This document shows positions 34,348-42,874 of a stretch of 64,000 nt of DNA, in pieces. Positions within the stretch are counted from its first letter, which is position 1. Each line of letters begins with the position of its first letter. This stretch comes from Oscillatoria princeps RMCB-10 (GTDB lineage Bacteria > Cyanobacteriota > Cyanobacteriia > Cyanobacteriales > Oscillatoriaceae): the NCBI GenBank assembly GCA_019359235.1, contig JAHHHT010000007.1, forward strand, positions 62,001 through 126,000. The letters run 5' to 3'. The position numbers were made by a program, and so were the translations under genes. Below the pieces are notes generated by a model, which had not been told where the DNA came from, made no database searches, and was given only the letters and a program-made list of their open reading frames with translations.

Positions 34348-34545
34348 TCATTCAGGACAGACAATAATATTGCCCTCTTCGTCCTTGCATGTTTTGGGTT
34401 CAGGCGTTTCCAACAGCCCTTTGCCTTCAATCTGGGACTTACCTGCGATTGCGGCAATAGCTGCTGCCGGTGAAATAGCCGAACATAATTCCAGCAGGAT
34501 TATGATAAATATAAAGACTGGTAGAAGAAAAACCCTGGATTTCAT
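34348..34545 (-). CDS. Small secreted or membrane-anchored peptide (65 aa)
   Basis: From ATG 34545, which has GAGAGA about 8 nt upstream. Residues 3-35 are very hydrophobic (VFLLPVFIFIIILLEL) and end in an Ala-rich stretch, consistent with a signal peptide or anchor. The exported part is about 30 residues with two Cys (PKTCKDEEGNIIVCPE) that could form a disulphide. Not recognised. It is convergent with kinase copy 1 and upstream of nothing obvious on its own strand. Confidence 0.55.
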   Translation of the reverse strand: MKSRVFLLPVFIFIIILLELCSAISPAAAIAAIAGKSQIEGKGLLETPEPKTCKDEEGNIIVCPE

Positions 34546-35043
34546 GGCTCGTTTCTCTCTCAAAGTCAATCCGTGACAGAACAGAGGAGAAGCGAGTTGG
34601 CCAACTGCGCTTGCTACATCATTTTTTCGGAACGGATCTTGCCATTTATGCACCCGTCAGGAATGGGGAATAGGGAAGAAACCCCACACTCCCCCCCCCT
34701 CCCAGGCGGAACTGCAAAAGTGAGGCGCACTCTTACTTCTCTGCAGTCCTTGATTTGCCTGGGTTGCGCCAGAGTTATTTTCCGACCGGCGACAAGCTGA
34801 GCAAAAAGTGATACTTGACAATTGCCTTTTTCCACTCATGGAAAACTCCCTTTTACTCCCCCTCCCCGCTTGCGGGGAGGGGGTTAGGTGCCGGGTTCAT
34901 CCCACCAGTGTGCGTGCCTTTCAGGGCTAAGGCAAGATGGATGCCACCGGATTTGAGAGAAGGGGGCTCGCGCGTCCCTTCTCCGACCGGCAGCCGGTGG
35001 TCTGAACCGGCAGCCCTCCCGGAACACTCCGATTGGGGGGTTG
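34546..35043. other. Gene-poor spacer
   Basis: Contains a GC palindrome (34855-34900) and a CCGACCGGCAGCCGG stretch near 34980. No supported gene on either strand. Confidence 0.5.
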
Positions 35044-36276
35044 CTAGACGTAGTTGAAGTAGCTGCCGGCAAGACTCAACGCCGAACTTCCTTTCACAAC
35101 AGCAACTAATTCATCGTTAGCGCTCAACCCGGCAATCCCATCGTTGTCGAGATAAATATTGGTAGCTGAGCCAGATACGCTCAGGCCATAGTTACTCGCA
35201 GAGCCTTTCAGCTGGATTTTATCCTCGCTGCTCTTGAAATCAAGGATTAGAGCGTAATCGCCAGCGCCACCTGTCGCAGCATTGCCGTCGTTATAGTAAG
35301 CGGTGCCGGTGTCTCCCAGAATGAATCTGTCCGCTCCTGTTCCGCCAGTCAGAGTGTCAATTTCCCCCTGTCCGGGATTGCCAGAGCTACTAATATTAAC
35401 GGTAACGACGCCATTTATCGAAGAGACACTGACACTATTAACGCTCACGCCAATTAAAGTGTCGTTACCCGCACCGCCAACCAGCGAATCATTCCCAGAT
35501 CCAGCAGTTAAAATGTCATTGCTATCACCCCCATCCAGAATGTCATTCCCGGAACCGCCATTCAGCTGATCTTGGTCAAGACCACCCATGAGAATGTCAT
35601 TCCCGTCACCCCCATTCAAGTTGTCGGTGCCGGCATCCCCATTGAGAGTATCGTTACCGTTACCCCCATTCAGGTTGTCCATATCGGCACCCCCATTCAA
35701 AATGTCGTTCCCGTCACCCCCATTCAGGTTGTCGGTGCCGGCACCTCCATTTAGAGTATCGTTACCGTTACCCCCATTCAGGTTGTCTACACCGGCATCC
35801 CCATTCAAAATGTCGTTCCCGTCACCCCCATTCAGGTTGTCGGTGCCGGCACCTCCATTTAGAGTATCGTTACCGTTACCCCCATTCAGGTTGTCTACAC
35901 CGGCATCCCCATTCAAAATGTCGTTCCCGTCACCCCCATCCAGAATGTCGCTACCGGCACCGCCATTGAGAGTGTCGTTTCCTGCATAACCGTACATTAC
36001 GTCACTTCCAGAAGTCCCAGTCAGATTGTTGTTATCGGCGGTGCCGTTGATGGTGTTTCCTGTTCCGCCAATCACCACGGAACTGCTAAAAGTTGTGCTA
36101 CTAGAGCTGGAAACGCTCGCAGAACTAGAAACGCTAGAACTTGTGCTATAACTGACGGAACTGCCTCCTGAAACTGTAGTGCTATTCGAGCTGCTGTTAG
36201 TAATCCAGATGGAACTGCTTGAAGAAGATGAAGAGATAGAACCTCCCACTAGATCCCCGGAAATAACAATACTCAT
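35044..36276 (-). CDS. RTX protein with Ser-rich N-terminus and near-identical tandem repeats
   Basis: 410 residues. Residues 13-75 are almost only Ser, Thr and Val. From about residue 80, some 20 RTX nonapeptides follow, many in a 36-residue superunit (NDTLNGGAGTDNLNGGDGND pattern) repeated about three times with hardly any DNA change (35590-35960). Residues 300-410 form a calcium-dependent C-terminal region (GTGADRFILGDTGTAYYNDG, DYALILDFKSSEDKIQLKG) common in type I secretion substrates. No exporter gene is nearby. It lies 145 bp downstream of a double-glycine peptide gene on the same strand and diverges from NB-ARC copy 2. Confidence 0.88.
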   Translation of the reverse strand: MSIVISGDLVGGSISSSSSSSSIWITNSSSNSTTVSGGSSVSYSTSSSVSSSASVSSSSSTTFSSSVVIGGTGNTINGTADNNNLTGTSGSDVMYGYAGNDTLNGGAGSDILDGGDGNDILNGDAGVDNLNGGNGNDTLNGGAGTDNLNGGDGNDILNGDAGVDNLNGGNGNDTLNGGAGTDNLNGGDGNDILNGGADMDNLNGGNGNDTLNGDAGTDNLNGGDGNDILMGGLDQDQLNGGSGNDILDGGDSNDILTAGSGNDSLVGGAGNDTLIGVSVNSVSVSSINGVVTVNISSSGNPGQGEIDTLTGGTGADRFILGDTGTAYYNDGNAATGGAGDYALILDFKSSEDKIQLKGSASNYGLSVSGSATNIYLDNDGIAGLSANDELVAVVKGSSALSLAGSYFNYV

Positions 36277-36420
36277 GTCTCAGCTCCTTATTCCTGACTA
36301 ACGGTTTTCCTGATGCGAGTGAACTTCAATTCTTGTCCCGCCGCACATCCTTCAGAGTTGAACCTCCAAGGATGTGCGGATTGGGAGCGCGCCTTTACAA
36401 ACCTTTACAAATTTTTGGGG

Positions 36421-36657
36421 CTATCTCCAAAAACTATTGGCTGCCGGCCACATCCAGCTGGGAAGGTACTTATTTGCAAAGGCACTGGAGGCATTTGCAA
36501 ATTGGCCGGTGGAAATTTTGTTGGTTGAGGTTGAGAAAGCTGAACTTCCAAAAACTGTCCCGCCAATAATAATTGCCCCTCCAGAGATAGCCTCGGCTTC
36601 CTCATCTGTCAGAGCCTCGTCCTCAACAAAAAGCAGTTCCTTCGGATTGTCTTTCAT
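36421..36657 (-). CDS. Double-glycine leader peptide (bacteriocin/RiPP-precursor-like)
   Basis: 78 residues from ATG 36657, with a perfect AAGGAG 7-8 nt upstream. The leader KELLFVEDEALTDEEAEAISGG has the acidic, E-L-T-D-E-E-A-E pattern and a Gly-Gly end at residues 26-27, which is the class cut by peptidase-domain ABC exporters (PCAT). The core of about 51 residues is rich in Ser, Ala, Thr and Asn, lacks Cys, and ends with three Trp in the last 14 residues. No PCAT, lanthionine or other maturase gene is in this window. The likely product is an exported peptide of unknown action. Confidence 0.72.
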   Translation of the reverse strand: MKDNPKELLFVEDEALTDEEAEAISGGAIIIGGTVFGSSAFSTSTNKISTGQFANASSAFANKYLPSWMWPAANSFWR

Positions 36658-36881
36658 TTTGAATCTCCTTCCTGCGGTTCTCACTAAGGTTTTTCTCGGA
36701 ACGGTCGCAGATCGGCCCTGTACAGTAAGCCCTATATCCTGCGGGCTTCTCCAGAGCTTTGCTGACTGAAATCGTCTTGAAATCAAGCCTAACAATCCCC
36801 TCTATAAATCACAACTATCGCGGGCAAATTAGAGGCAAATTAACGGCAAACTTAAAGCCAATTAAACAGAATTATTATCTC

Positions 36882-36910
36882 CAAACAATTTGCAGCCAAT
36901 TTGGTATAAT
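36882..36910 (+). promoter_or_regulatory. Candidate -10 element TATAAT before NB-ARC copy 2
   Basis: TATAAT at 36905-36910 is a full consensus match in AT-rich sequence; a -35 box is not clear. If used, the first ATG (36909) would not be translated and the start would be ATG 36954. Confidence 0.4.
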
Positions 36911-36953
36911 GGTTGAGTCACCGACAGGCCATTTACCTCATTTCCAAAGCTGT

Positions 36954-38372
36954 ATGCGCGATCTACCAAGCTCGGACAGGCCCCCAACACGGGATAATTT
37001 CAGTATTCGCGTGCCCTCGGAGTTGCGGCAACAGTTGCGCGAGGAGTTTGAGCGAGAGTACAAAAAGGACGGCAAAACCAATATGGGGAGGTTTTTAAAT
37101 CGGTGGGAGCCAACAACCCGCACTCGACCCCCCTCAGGCCAAACTGTACGGAACTTTCTGGATCTGGACAGGGGAGAGAGCTTTGAGTATTGGCTTGTCG
37201 ATGGATTCTGCCGGCTGTTGCTCGGCTATTCCTTTGAGCAATGGAGCCAAGGCCAAAATCAGGCTCAAGACTCCTCGCCCCAGCTGCCCAGTCCTGTGGA
37301 ACCTGAAGGCGCGAGTGTCCTTCCGGGGGAGAACACCGGCAGCTCGCTGAAGTTGGCCAACGCACACCGGCGTCAAGATTGGGGCGAAGCGCCGGCTGTC
37401 TCCCTTTTCTACGGACGCACCGGCGAACTGGCGGCGCTGAAACAGTGGATCGTTGAGGACAGGTGCCGCTTGCTGACCATTTACGGCATGGGGGGCATTG
37501 GCAAAACGGCTCTGGCTGTAACGCTGGCCCAACAGATTCAGGATCAATTTGAGTGGGTTATCTGGCGCAGTCTCCGCAACGCCCCACCCCTCAGCGAGCT
37601 TTTGGCCAAACTGCTGCCATTCCTGGCCTGCATTACGGCAGCCGATTTACCGCAGGGGACTGGCGAGAGAATCTCCCTGCTGATAGAATGTTTGCGAGCG
37701 CACCGCTGTTTGCTGATACTGGAAGATGTGCAGATGGTTTTGAACAGTGGCCACCTGGCGGGGAACTACCAAGAAGGATTTGAGGAGTATGGCCATTTAA
37801 TCGCACGGGTGGGACACTCCGAACATCACAGCTGCCTGGTGCTGACTGGTTGGGAGAAACCCAGAGAAGTTGCCACCTCCGAAGGCCCAACCCAACCCGT
37901 GCGCTCATTTGAATTGAAGGGTTTAGGAGCCGCCGCACGGGAAATCCTCGCAGAGAAAGGTTTGTCTGACGAAAGCAAATGGGAAGAACTGATTGCCCCC
38001 TACCGGGGAAATCCCTTAGCGTTAAAAATCGTCGCCGCAACAATCAAAGACGTATTTAATGGCAGCGTTGCTGACTTTTTAAGTCAATCCCTGTTTTTGG
38101 GCGATTTTGAATTTTTGCTAGCAGAACAGTGGGAGCGCTTGTCAGCCTTAGAAAAAGAGATAATGTGCTGTCTGGCGCGGTATGGCAGTCCAGCTTCCCT
38201 GTCCCAGCTGCAACAAGAGATGCGGTTAGAAAGTTCGGGGAAATTAATCAAAGCAGTGGAATCTTTGCTGTGGCGGTCACTGGTTGAAAAAAATTCACCA
38301 GAAAGCCAAACCCTTTTCACCCTGCAGCCGGCGATGATGAAGTATGTCACCCAAAACCACGCTCGCAGCTAA
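36954..38372 (+). CDS. NB-ARC (STAND) ATPase without sensor repeats, copy 2
   Basis: 472 residues from ATG 36954 (ATG 36909 would add 15). The N-terminal domain (DNFSIRVPSELRQQLREEFE, MGRFLNRW, FCRLLLGYSFEQW) is a diverged relative of that in copy 1. The central part is strongly similar: DWGEAPAVSLFYGRTGELAA, P-loop GMGGIGKTA near residue 180, Walker B LLILEDVQ, and GNPLALKIVAATIKDVFNG. It also ends just after the winged-helix region, with no WD40 or TPR. It is the first gene of a five-gene unit; the kinase follows after 19 bp with a strong ribosome-binding site. Confidence 0.88.
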   Translation: MRDLPSSDRPPTRDNFSIRVPSELRQQLREEFEREYKKDGKTNMGRFLNRWEPTTRTRPPSGQTVRNFLDLDRGESFEYWLVDGFCRLLLGYSFEQWSQGQNQAQDSSPQLPSPVEPEGASVLPGENTGSSLKLANAHRRQDWGEAPAVSLFYGRTGELAALKQWIVEDRCRLLTIYGMGGIGKTALAVTLAQQIQDQFEWVIWRSLRNAPPLSELLAKLLPFLACITAADLPQGTGERISLLIECLRAHRCLLILEDVQMVLNSGHLAGNYQEGFEEYGHLIARVGHSEHHSCLVLTGWEKPREVATSEGPTQPVRSFELKGLGAAAREILAEKGLSDESKWEELIAPYRGNPLALKIVAATIKDVFNGSVADFLSQSLFLGDFEFLLAEQWERLSALEKEIMCCLARYGSPASLSQLQQEMRLESSGKLIKAVESLLWRSLVEKNSPESQTLFTLQPAMMKYVTQNHARS

Positions 38373-38391
38373 TCACTAGGAGGGAGCTGCC

Positions 38392-40074
38392 ATGAGTTAT
38401 TGCTGCAATCCCAAATGCCCCAAGCCCGATGACCCGCTGAATGCAGGCCAACTTATCTGCTGCAACTGCGGCTCGGAACTGTTACTGCAAAATCGCTATC
38501 GGGTCGTTCAACTGCTGGGTGAAGGCGGTTTCGGGAAGACCTTTGAAGTGGACGATGCCGGCACTCGGAAAGTTCTGAAAGTTTTGCGGAAAAACTATCC
38601 TAAAGCTGTTTATCTGTTTCAGCGGGAAGCAGAAGTTCTTAAGCAGTTGCGCCATCCGGGGATTCCCAGAGTGGAGGCGGATGGATATTTCACCTGGCTT
38701 TCCGGATCGGGAGAGCCGGTGTACTGCCTGGTAATGGAGAAAATTGATGGCCAGGATTTGGAAAAGTGGCTGACCGACAATCAACCCATCACCCAGGAGC
38801 GAGCAATTGACTGGTTAAAACAGCTGCTAGAAATTCTGGATAAACTTCACCGGCAGCAGTATTTCCACCGGGATATCAATCCGCGCAATATCATGCAAGA
38901 CCGGCAGGGCCAACTGGTGCTAATTGACTTCGGTGCCGTGAGGGAGATTACCAGGACATACCTCGTCAGAATCGTCGGGGAGCAAGAGGGCACGAAAATT
39001 GGTTCAGCCGGCTACATGCCACTCGAACAAGTTGATGGCCAAGCAATGCCCCAATCCGATTTTTTTGCCTTGGGGCGCACTTTTGTTTATTTGCTGACAG
39101 GCAAATCCCCCCTTGATTTTTCCAAGAACCCTGATACGGGGAAGTTGATTTGGAACGACAGCGCCCCGCAGATTTCCCCGCAGCTGGCTGATTTGATTGA
39201 TGATTTGATGGCTCCTTTTCCCGGGCTGCGCCCTACAAACGCCCAGGTGATTTTGCAGCGCTTGCAAGCTGTTGAAACGGGGTTGCCGGTGGGCGGGCAG
39301 AATTCTGTGCCGGTGGCTGCAAGTGGACAAACTGGAATAGACCCGCCCAATCCTCAGCGCAATACAGCTAGCCGGCTGAAGTCGATTCGGGTTAAAATTG
39401 GGGTAGCGGGCTTGCTCCTGCTGGGGTTCACCGGCTTGCGTCTGGCGTCGCCCCAGATAGCTGTTGCCCTCAACCGGCAGGGGTTACAAGATTACAAGGC
39501 AAAACAGCTGGACTTTGCCGAAATACACTACCGCTTTGCCCTCGCACTTGACCCAAACAATGTGGACGCTCATTACAATCTGGGATTAGTTTACGACCGG
39601 CGGCTGGATTATGAGCGCGCCCGCGCCCAGTACCAGATTGCCAGACAGCGCAAGCCCAACTACGTTCAAGCATACAACAACCTGGCTCGATTGGATATTC
39701 TCCACCAAAAATATGACACGGCCATTTCCACGCTCCAAAAAGGTCTGGAGCTAATCAAAGACCAACCAAACACCGAAACGCTCAGATACGCCCTGCTCAA
39801 AAATCTCGGATGGGCCCACTTGGAGCGAGGGCATTACAATCAGGCGGAGATTCACCTTCAAGAAGCAATAAAGCACGACGGGGGGACTCGCTTTTCGGCC
39901 CACTGCCTCTTGGCCCAGGCACTCGAAACCCGGAAAGACAGCAAAGGTGCTCTGGCAAAATGGGAAACATGCTATAATTACGCTCAACAAAATGCAGCTA
40001 TGCCCACCCCAGAGGAGGAAAAGTGGACCGCTCAAGCAAAACAACGCCTGCAACCTAGAGGCGCTGCCCAATGA
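38392..40074 (+). CDS. Zinc-ribbon Ser/Thr kinase with TM segment and TPRs, copy 2
   Basis: 560 residues. The N-terminus has Cys4/5, Cys9, Cys23/24 and Cys26, a zinc ribbon common in cyanobacterial kinases. The kinase domain has GEGGFGKTFEV, KVLKVL, and a catalytic loop HRDINPRNIM (159-168) in which the usual Lys is Asn163; IDFGAVRE follows. A membrane segment, IGVAGLLLLGFTGLRL, lies near residue 335, then about five TPRs outside (AHYNLGLVYDRRLDYERA, AYNNLARLDILHQKYDTA). AGGAGGGAG precedes the ATG. The stop overlaps the next start (ATGA), which implies translational coupling. Confidence 0.9.
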   Translation: MSYCCNPKCPKPDDPLNAGQLICCNCGSELLLQNRYRVVQLLGEGGFGKTFEVDDAGTRKVLKVLRKNYPKAVYLFQREAEVLKQLRHPGIPRVEADGYFTWLSGSGEPVYCLVMEKIDGQDLEKWLTDNQPITQERAIDWLKQLLEILDKLHRQQYFHRDINPRNIMQDRQGQLVLIDFGAVREITRTYLVRIVGEQEGTKIGSAGYMPLEQVDGQAMPQSDFFALGRTFVYLLTGKSPLDFSKNPDTGKLIWNDSAPQISPQLADLIDDLMAPFPGLRPTNAQVILQRLQAVETGLPVGGQNSVPVAASGQTGIDPPNPQRNTASRLKSIRVKIGVAGLLLLGFTGLRLASPQIAVALNRQGLQDYKAKQLDFAEIHYRFALALDPNNVDAHYNLGLVYDRRLDYERARAQYQIARQRKPNYVQAYNNLARLDILHQKYDTAISTLQKGLELIKDQPNTETLRYALLKNLGWAHLERGHYNQAEIHLQEAIKHDGGTRFSAHCLLAQALETRKDSKGALAKWETCYNYAQQNAAMPTPEEEKWTAQAKQRLQPRGAAQ

Positions 40075-40982
40075 AACACATCCTGTGGATTTCAGCAGCT
40101 CTAACCCTGATGCTGGCCGGTTTCAAACCCGCTGCGACAGTTGCTGGCGACTCTCCTGAAAGCCTCTTCAAGGCTGAGAGCAAGTTTTTCCTCGCTCAGA
40201 GTGATTGCGATTGCAAATCGGACAGTGGAGATCCTCTCGGTCCTCCGGGCGGAATTGACCTCTCGATTCCTTTTATTATCAGCCCGCGCAACACCTGGCT
40301 GCTCAATAGCAAACCAGCCCTGCGCTGGAATCCCGTCTCTGGCGCAACCCGTTACACGGTTAGGATTGAGGACGAAGGAGGCCAAACCATCTGGAAAACT
40401 GAAACTCCCCTGACTGAGATAATCTATGATGGCAAACCGCTGTCCTCAGAAGTTTCCTACTTAGTAATCGTCGAGACGGACAAAGGCGCTTCCTCAGAAA
40501 ATGAAAAATTGCGCGATCTGGGATTCAGGCTCCTCAATCCAGATAAAGCCCATAAGGCGCGAAGCGCTGTCGAACTACTGGCAAAACAGAAATTGACTGA
40601 TGACGCAGCAGCTTTAGCGCAGGCTCACGTTTATCTCAAATATCAGCTGAGAGCTGAGGCGATTGACACCCTGGAGAGAGCCGCCGCCAAGGAAAGCAAA
40701 ACTGGAGCCCTTTACCAGTTGCTGGGCGACCTCTACGATTTTATAGGATTGAACCGGCTAGCTGAATCTCGCTACCAGAGAGCAGTTGAACTGGCGAAAA
40801 GTGCCAGCGACTTACAGGCGCTAGCTACAGTGCAGGCTGCATTAGGAGAAGTGTACGCCACTCGGGGGGATACAGAAAAAGCCATCAGCTGGCTGCAACA
40901 GGCGCTAGCTGGATATAAGGCATTGGCCAATGCCCAGCGGGTTAGCGAACTAGAGAGCCGGCTGCAAGAATTAAATCGGTGA
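40071..40982 (+). CDS. Secreted Fn3-like/TPR protein
   Basis: 303 residues with a signal peptide (HILWISAALTLMLAGFKPAA). Residues 65-140 look like a fibronectin-III-type beta sandwich (ISPRNTWLLNSKPALRWNPV, TRYTVRIEDEGG). The rest holds TPR-like helices (GALYQLLGDLYDFIGLNRLA, TRGDTEKAISWLQQALAGY). Four Asp/Cys residues (SDCDCKSD) follow the signal region. It begins at the ATGA overlap with the kinase and overlaps the CHAT gene by GTGA, so the three are translated together. A role as periplasmic partner of the kinase TPR ectodomain or of the CHAT protease is inferred. Confidence 0.82.
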   Translation: MKHILWISAALTLMLAGFKPAATVAGDSPESLFKAESKFFLAQSDCDCKSDSGDPLGPPGGIDLSIPFIISPRNTWLLNSKPALRWNPVSGATRYTVRIEDEGGQTIWKTETPLTEIIYDGKPLSSEVSYLVIVETDKGASSENEKLRDLGFRLLNPDKAHKARSAVELLAKQKLTDDAAALAQAHVYLKYQLRAEAIDTLERAAAKESKTGALYQLLGDLYDFIGLNRLAESRYQRAVELAKSASDLQALATVQAALGEVYATRGDTEKAISWLQQALAGYKALANAQRVSELESRLQELNR

Positions 40983-42853
40983 GAGTGAGGCAATCGACTG
41001 TGAAAAATATGCTTGTGAATGGAATAGTAGCGTGCTTGCTGGTAGCCGTGCCGGCACCGGCTATTTCTCCTGATACTTCCCCAAACGCGCTGCAGGCGCA
41101 AGCCGAGGAGCCCCAAATGCGGGCCTATCGCTTGATGAGCGAGGGAGAGGCGCTGGAAAAAGAAGGCAAATTTCAAGAAGCTCTCTTAAAATTTGAGGAA
41201 GCTTTGCAAATATTTCAGGCCGCCGGCAATTCCCAGCGAGAGGCCTTTTGCCTGAATAGTATCGGGGGGATAAAGGCCCAATTATCAGACATTGAGGGAG
41301 CGCGAAGGGCTTGGGAAGCAGGTTATAAAATCTGGCGCGAGAAGAACAACATGCCAATGGCAGGATTGATGCTAACTCGGATTGGCACTTCCTACGAAAA
41401 ACAGGGCAACTCCAGTCAGGCAATCTCTTATTATCAGCAATCAATTGAGATAGTAGAGTCCAGTATTAACGAAAAAGTTAAAATCCCTCAAATTCAAGAA
41501 ATATTAACTAAAATACAAGACATTTCCTCCCCGCGCCTGATTAACCTGCTGTGGGAAGCGAAACGCTATCCAGAGGCTTTCAATTATGTGGAGCGGGCAA
41601 AAGCGCGGGCCTTTCTCGACCAACTCAATCACGGGCCAATTAACTTCCTTCCAGGCAATGACGCTTCCTTCTTAGCAAGGGAACGGGCGCTTAAAGAAGA
41701 AATCGAGCGCCTGCGCCTGCGCCTGCGTCTCAGGAAGGAACCGGACAGCCAAGAAGTTAAAGACAAGCTGAAAGAGTACGAAGATTTGTGGGCTGAACTG
41801 CAATACTTCAGCCGCGAAATAGCCTCAGTGGAGCGCGTGGACGTTGCCGAACTGTCAGAAATCCAAAAATTGCTGGATGCTGACACAACTCTGGTAGAAT
41901 ACTTCGTAACCGGCACCCGAACGCTGGCATTTATTATCACCCGCAACCGGTTGGAGGCTGTCGCTTTGAACGTCCCTCAAAAAGACTTGGAAAATAAAAT
42001 CAGAGTTTTTGGCAGCAACCGCCTCTCGACTGTTAAGAATCTCCAAGCATTGCACAAAGATTTAATCGCCCCACTGAAAAACCATCTAACAACCCGGACA
42101 ATTGGCATTGTCCCGCACGGCCAACTCCACTATCTGCCCTTTGCGGCGCTGACTGAAGATGGCAAACGGTACTTGATTGATGACCATCCCTTGTTCACAC
42201 TTCCCAACGCTAGCGTGCTGCGCTTTCTGCCACAGAAACGCAAGCCCAAAACAGGCACTGTGCTAGCTCTCGCTAACCGGAAAGCTCGCGCACTTCCTAG
42301 TGCGACGTCTCTTGAAAAGCAAGTAGAAGAAATCGCCAGTATGTACAGCACGAAGCCATTAACCGGTAATGATGCCACAGAGAGCGCCCTGCGGTCAAAA
42401 GCTGGACAAGCCGAGATTTTGCACATAGCAGCGCACGGCGAGTACAAACCAGACACTCCCCTATTCAGCACTATTTATCTGAGTGAGGATACAGCAAATG
42501 ATGGCCAGTTAGAAGTCCACGAAATCTACGGACTGGATTTGAGAAAAGTGACAAATCTCGTAGTGCTGAGCGCTTGTCAGTTGCAAGAAGGCAAATTAGG
42601 AGCCGGCGACGAAGTAATGGCGATGAATAGAGCCTTCATGTTTGCCGGCACACCCAGCGTCATTGCCAGTTTGTGGCAGGTGCTGGACGAGCCAACAACC
42701 CTGTTGATGGTGCGGTTTTACACCCACCTGAAAAAGGGAATGGGAAAAGCCGAGGCGCTCCAGCAAGCACAGATTGAAGTCCGGCAAATCCCAAAGTATC
42801 GCCATCCCGATCACTGGGCTGCTTTTGTGCTGACAGGAGACTGGAAAAATTAA
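40979..42853 (+). CDS. Secreted TPR-CHAT caspase-like protease
   Basis: 624 residues from GTG 40979, which overlaps the previous stop. A signal peptide (about 1-40, LLVAVPAPAIS) precedes three TPRs (EALEKEGKFQEALLKFEEAL, NSIGGIKAQLSDIEGARRAW, RIGTSYEKQGNSSQAISYYQ), a coiled coil near 230-290 (ERLRLRLRLRKE), and a CHAT domain. The catalytic dyad is intact: His486 in HIAAHGEY and Cys533 in LSACQLQEG. The domain ends with DHWAAFVLTGDW. CHAT proteases cut specific partners; with a signal peptide this one should act in the periplasm or outside. No obvious substrate is known; operon neighbours and the RTX protein are candidates. Confidence 0.92.
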   Translation: MRVRQSTVKNMLVNGIVACLLVAVPAPAISPDTSPNALQAQAEEPQMRAYRLMSEGEALEKEGKFQEALLKFEEALQIFQAAGNSQREAFCLNSIGGIKAQLSDIEGARRAWEAGYKIWREKNNMPMAGLMLTRIGTSYEKQGNSSQAISYYQQSIEIVESSINEKVKIPQIQEILTKIQDISSPRLINLLWEAKRYPEAFNYVERAKARAFLDQLNHGPINFLPGNDASFLARERALKEEIERLRLRLRLRKEPDSQEVKDKLKEYEDLWAELQYFSREIASVERVDVAELSEIQKLLDADTTLVEYFVTGTRTLAFIITRNRLEAVALNVPQKDLENKIRVFGSNRLSTVKNLQALHKDLIAPLKNHLTTRTIGIVPHGQLHYLPFAALTEDGKRYLIDDHPLFTLPNASVLRFLPQKRKPKTGTVLALANRKARALPSATSLEKQVEEIASMYSTKPLTGNDATESALRSKAGQAEILHIAAHGEYKPDTPLFSTIYLSEDTANDGQLEVHEIYGLDLRKVTNLVVLSACQLQEGKLGAGDEVMAMNRAFMFAGTPSVIASLWQVLDEPTTLLMVRFYTHLKKGMGKAEALQQAQIEVRQIPKYRHPDHWAAFVLTGDWKN

Positions 42854-42874
42854 CATGAACAGGAGGTTTATTTT

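Noticed and set aside
35572-35989. Plus-strand frames rich in Pro and Ser
   Set aside because: They are antisense shadows of the RTX tandem repeats, where the repeat period keeps several frames open.
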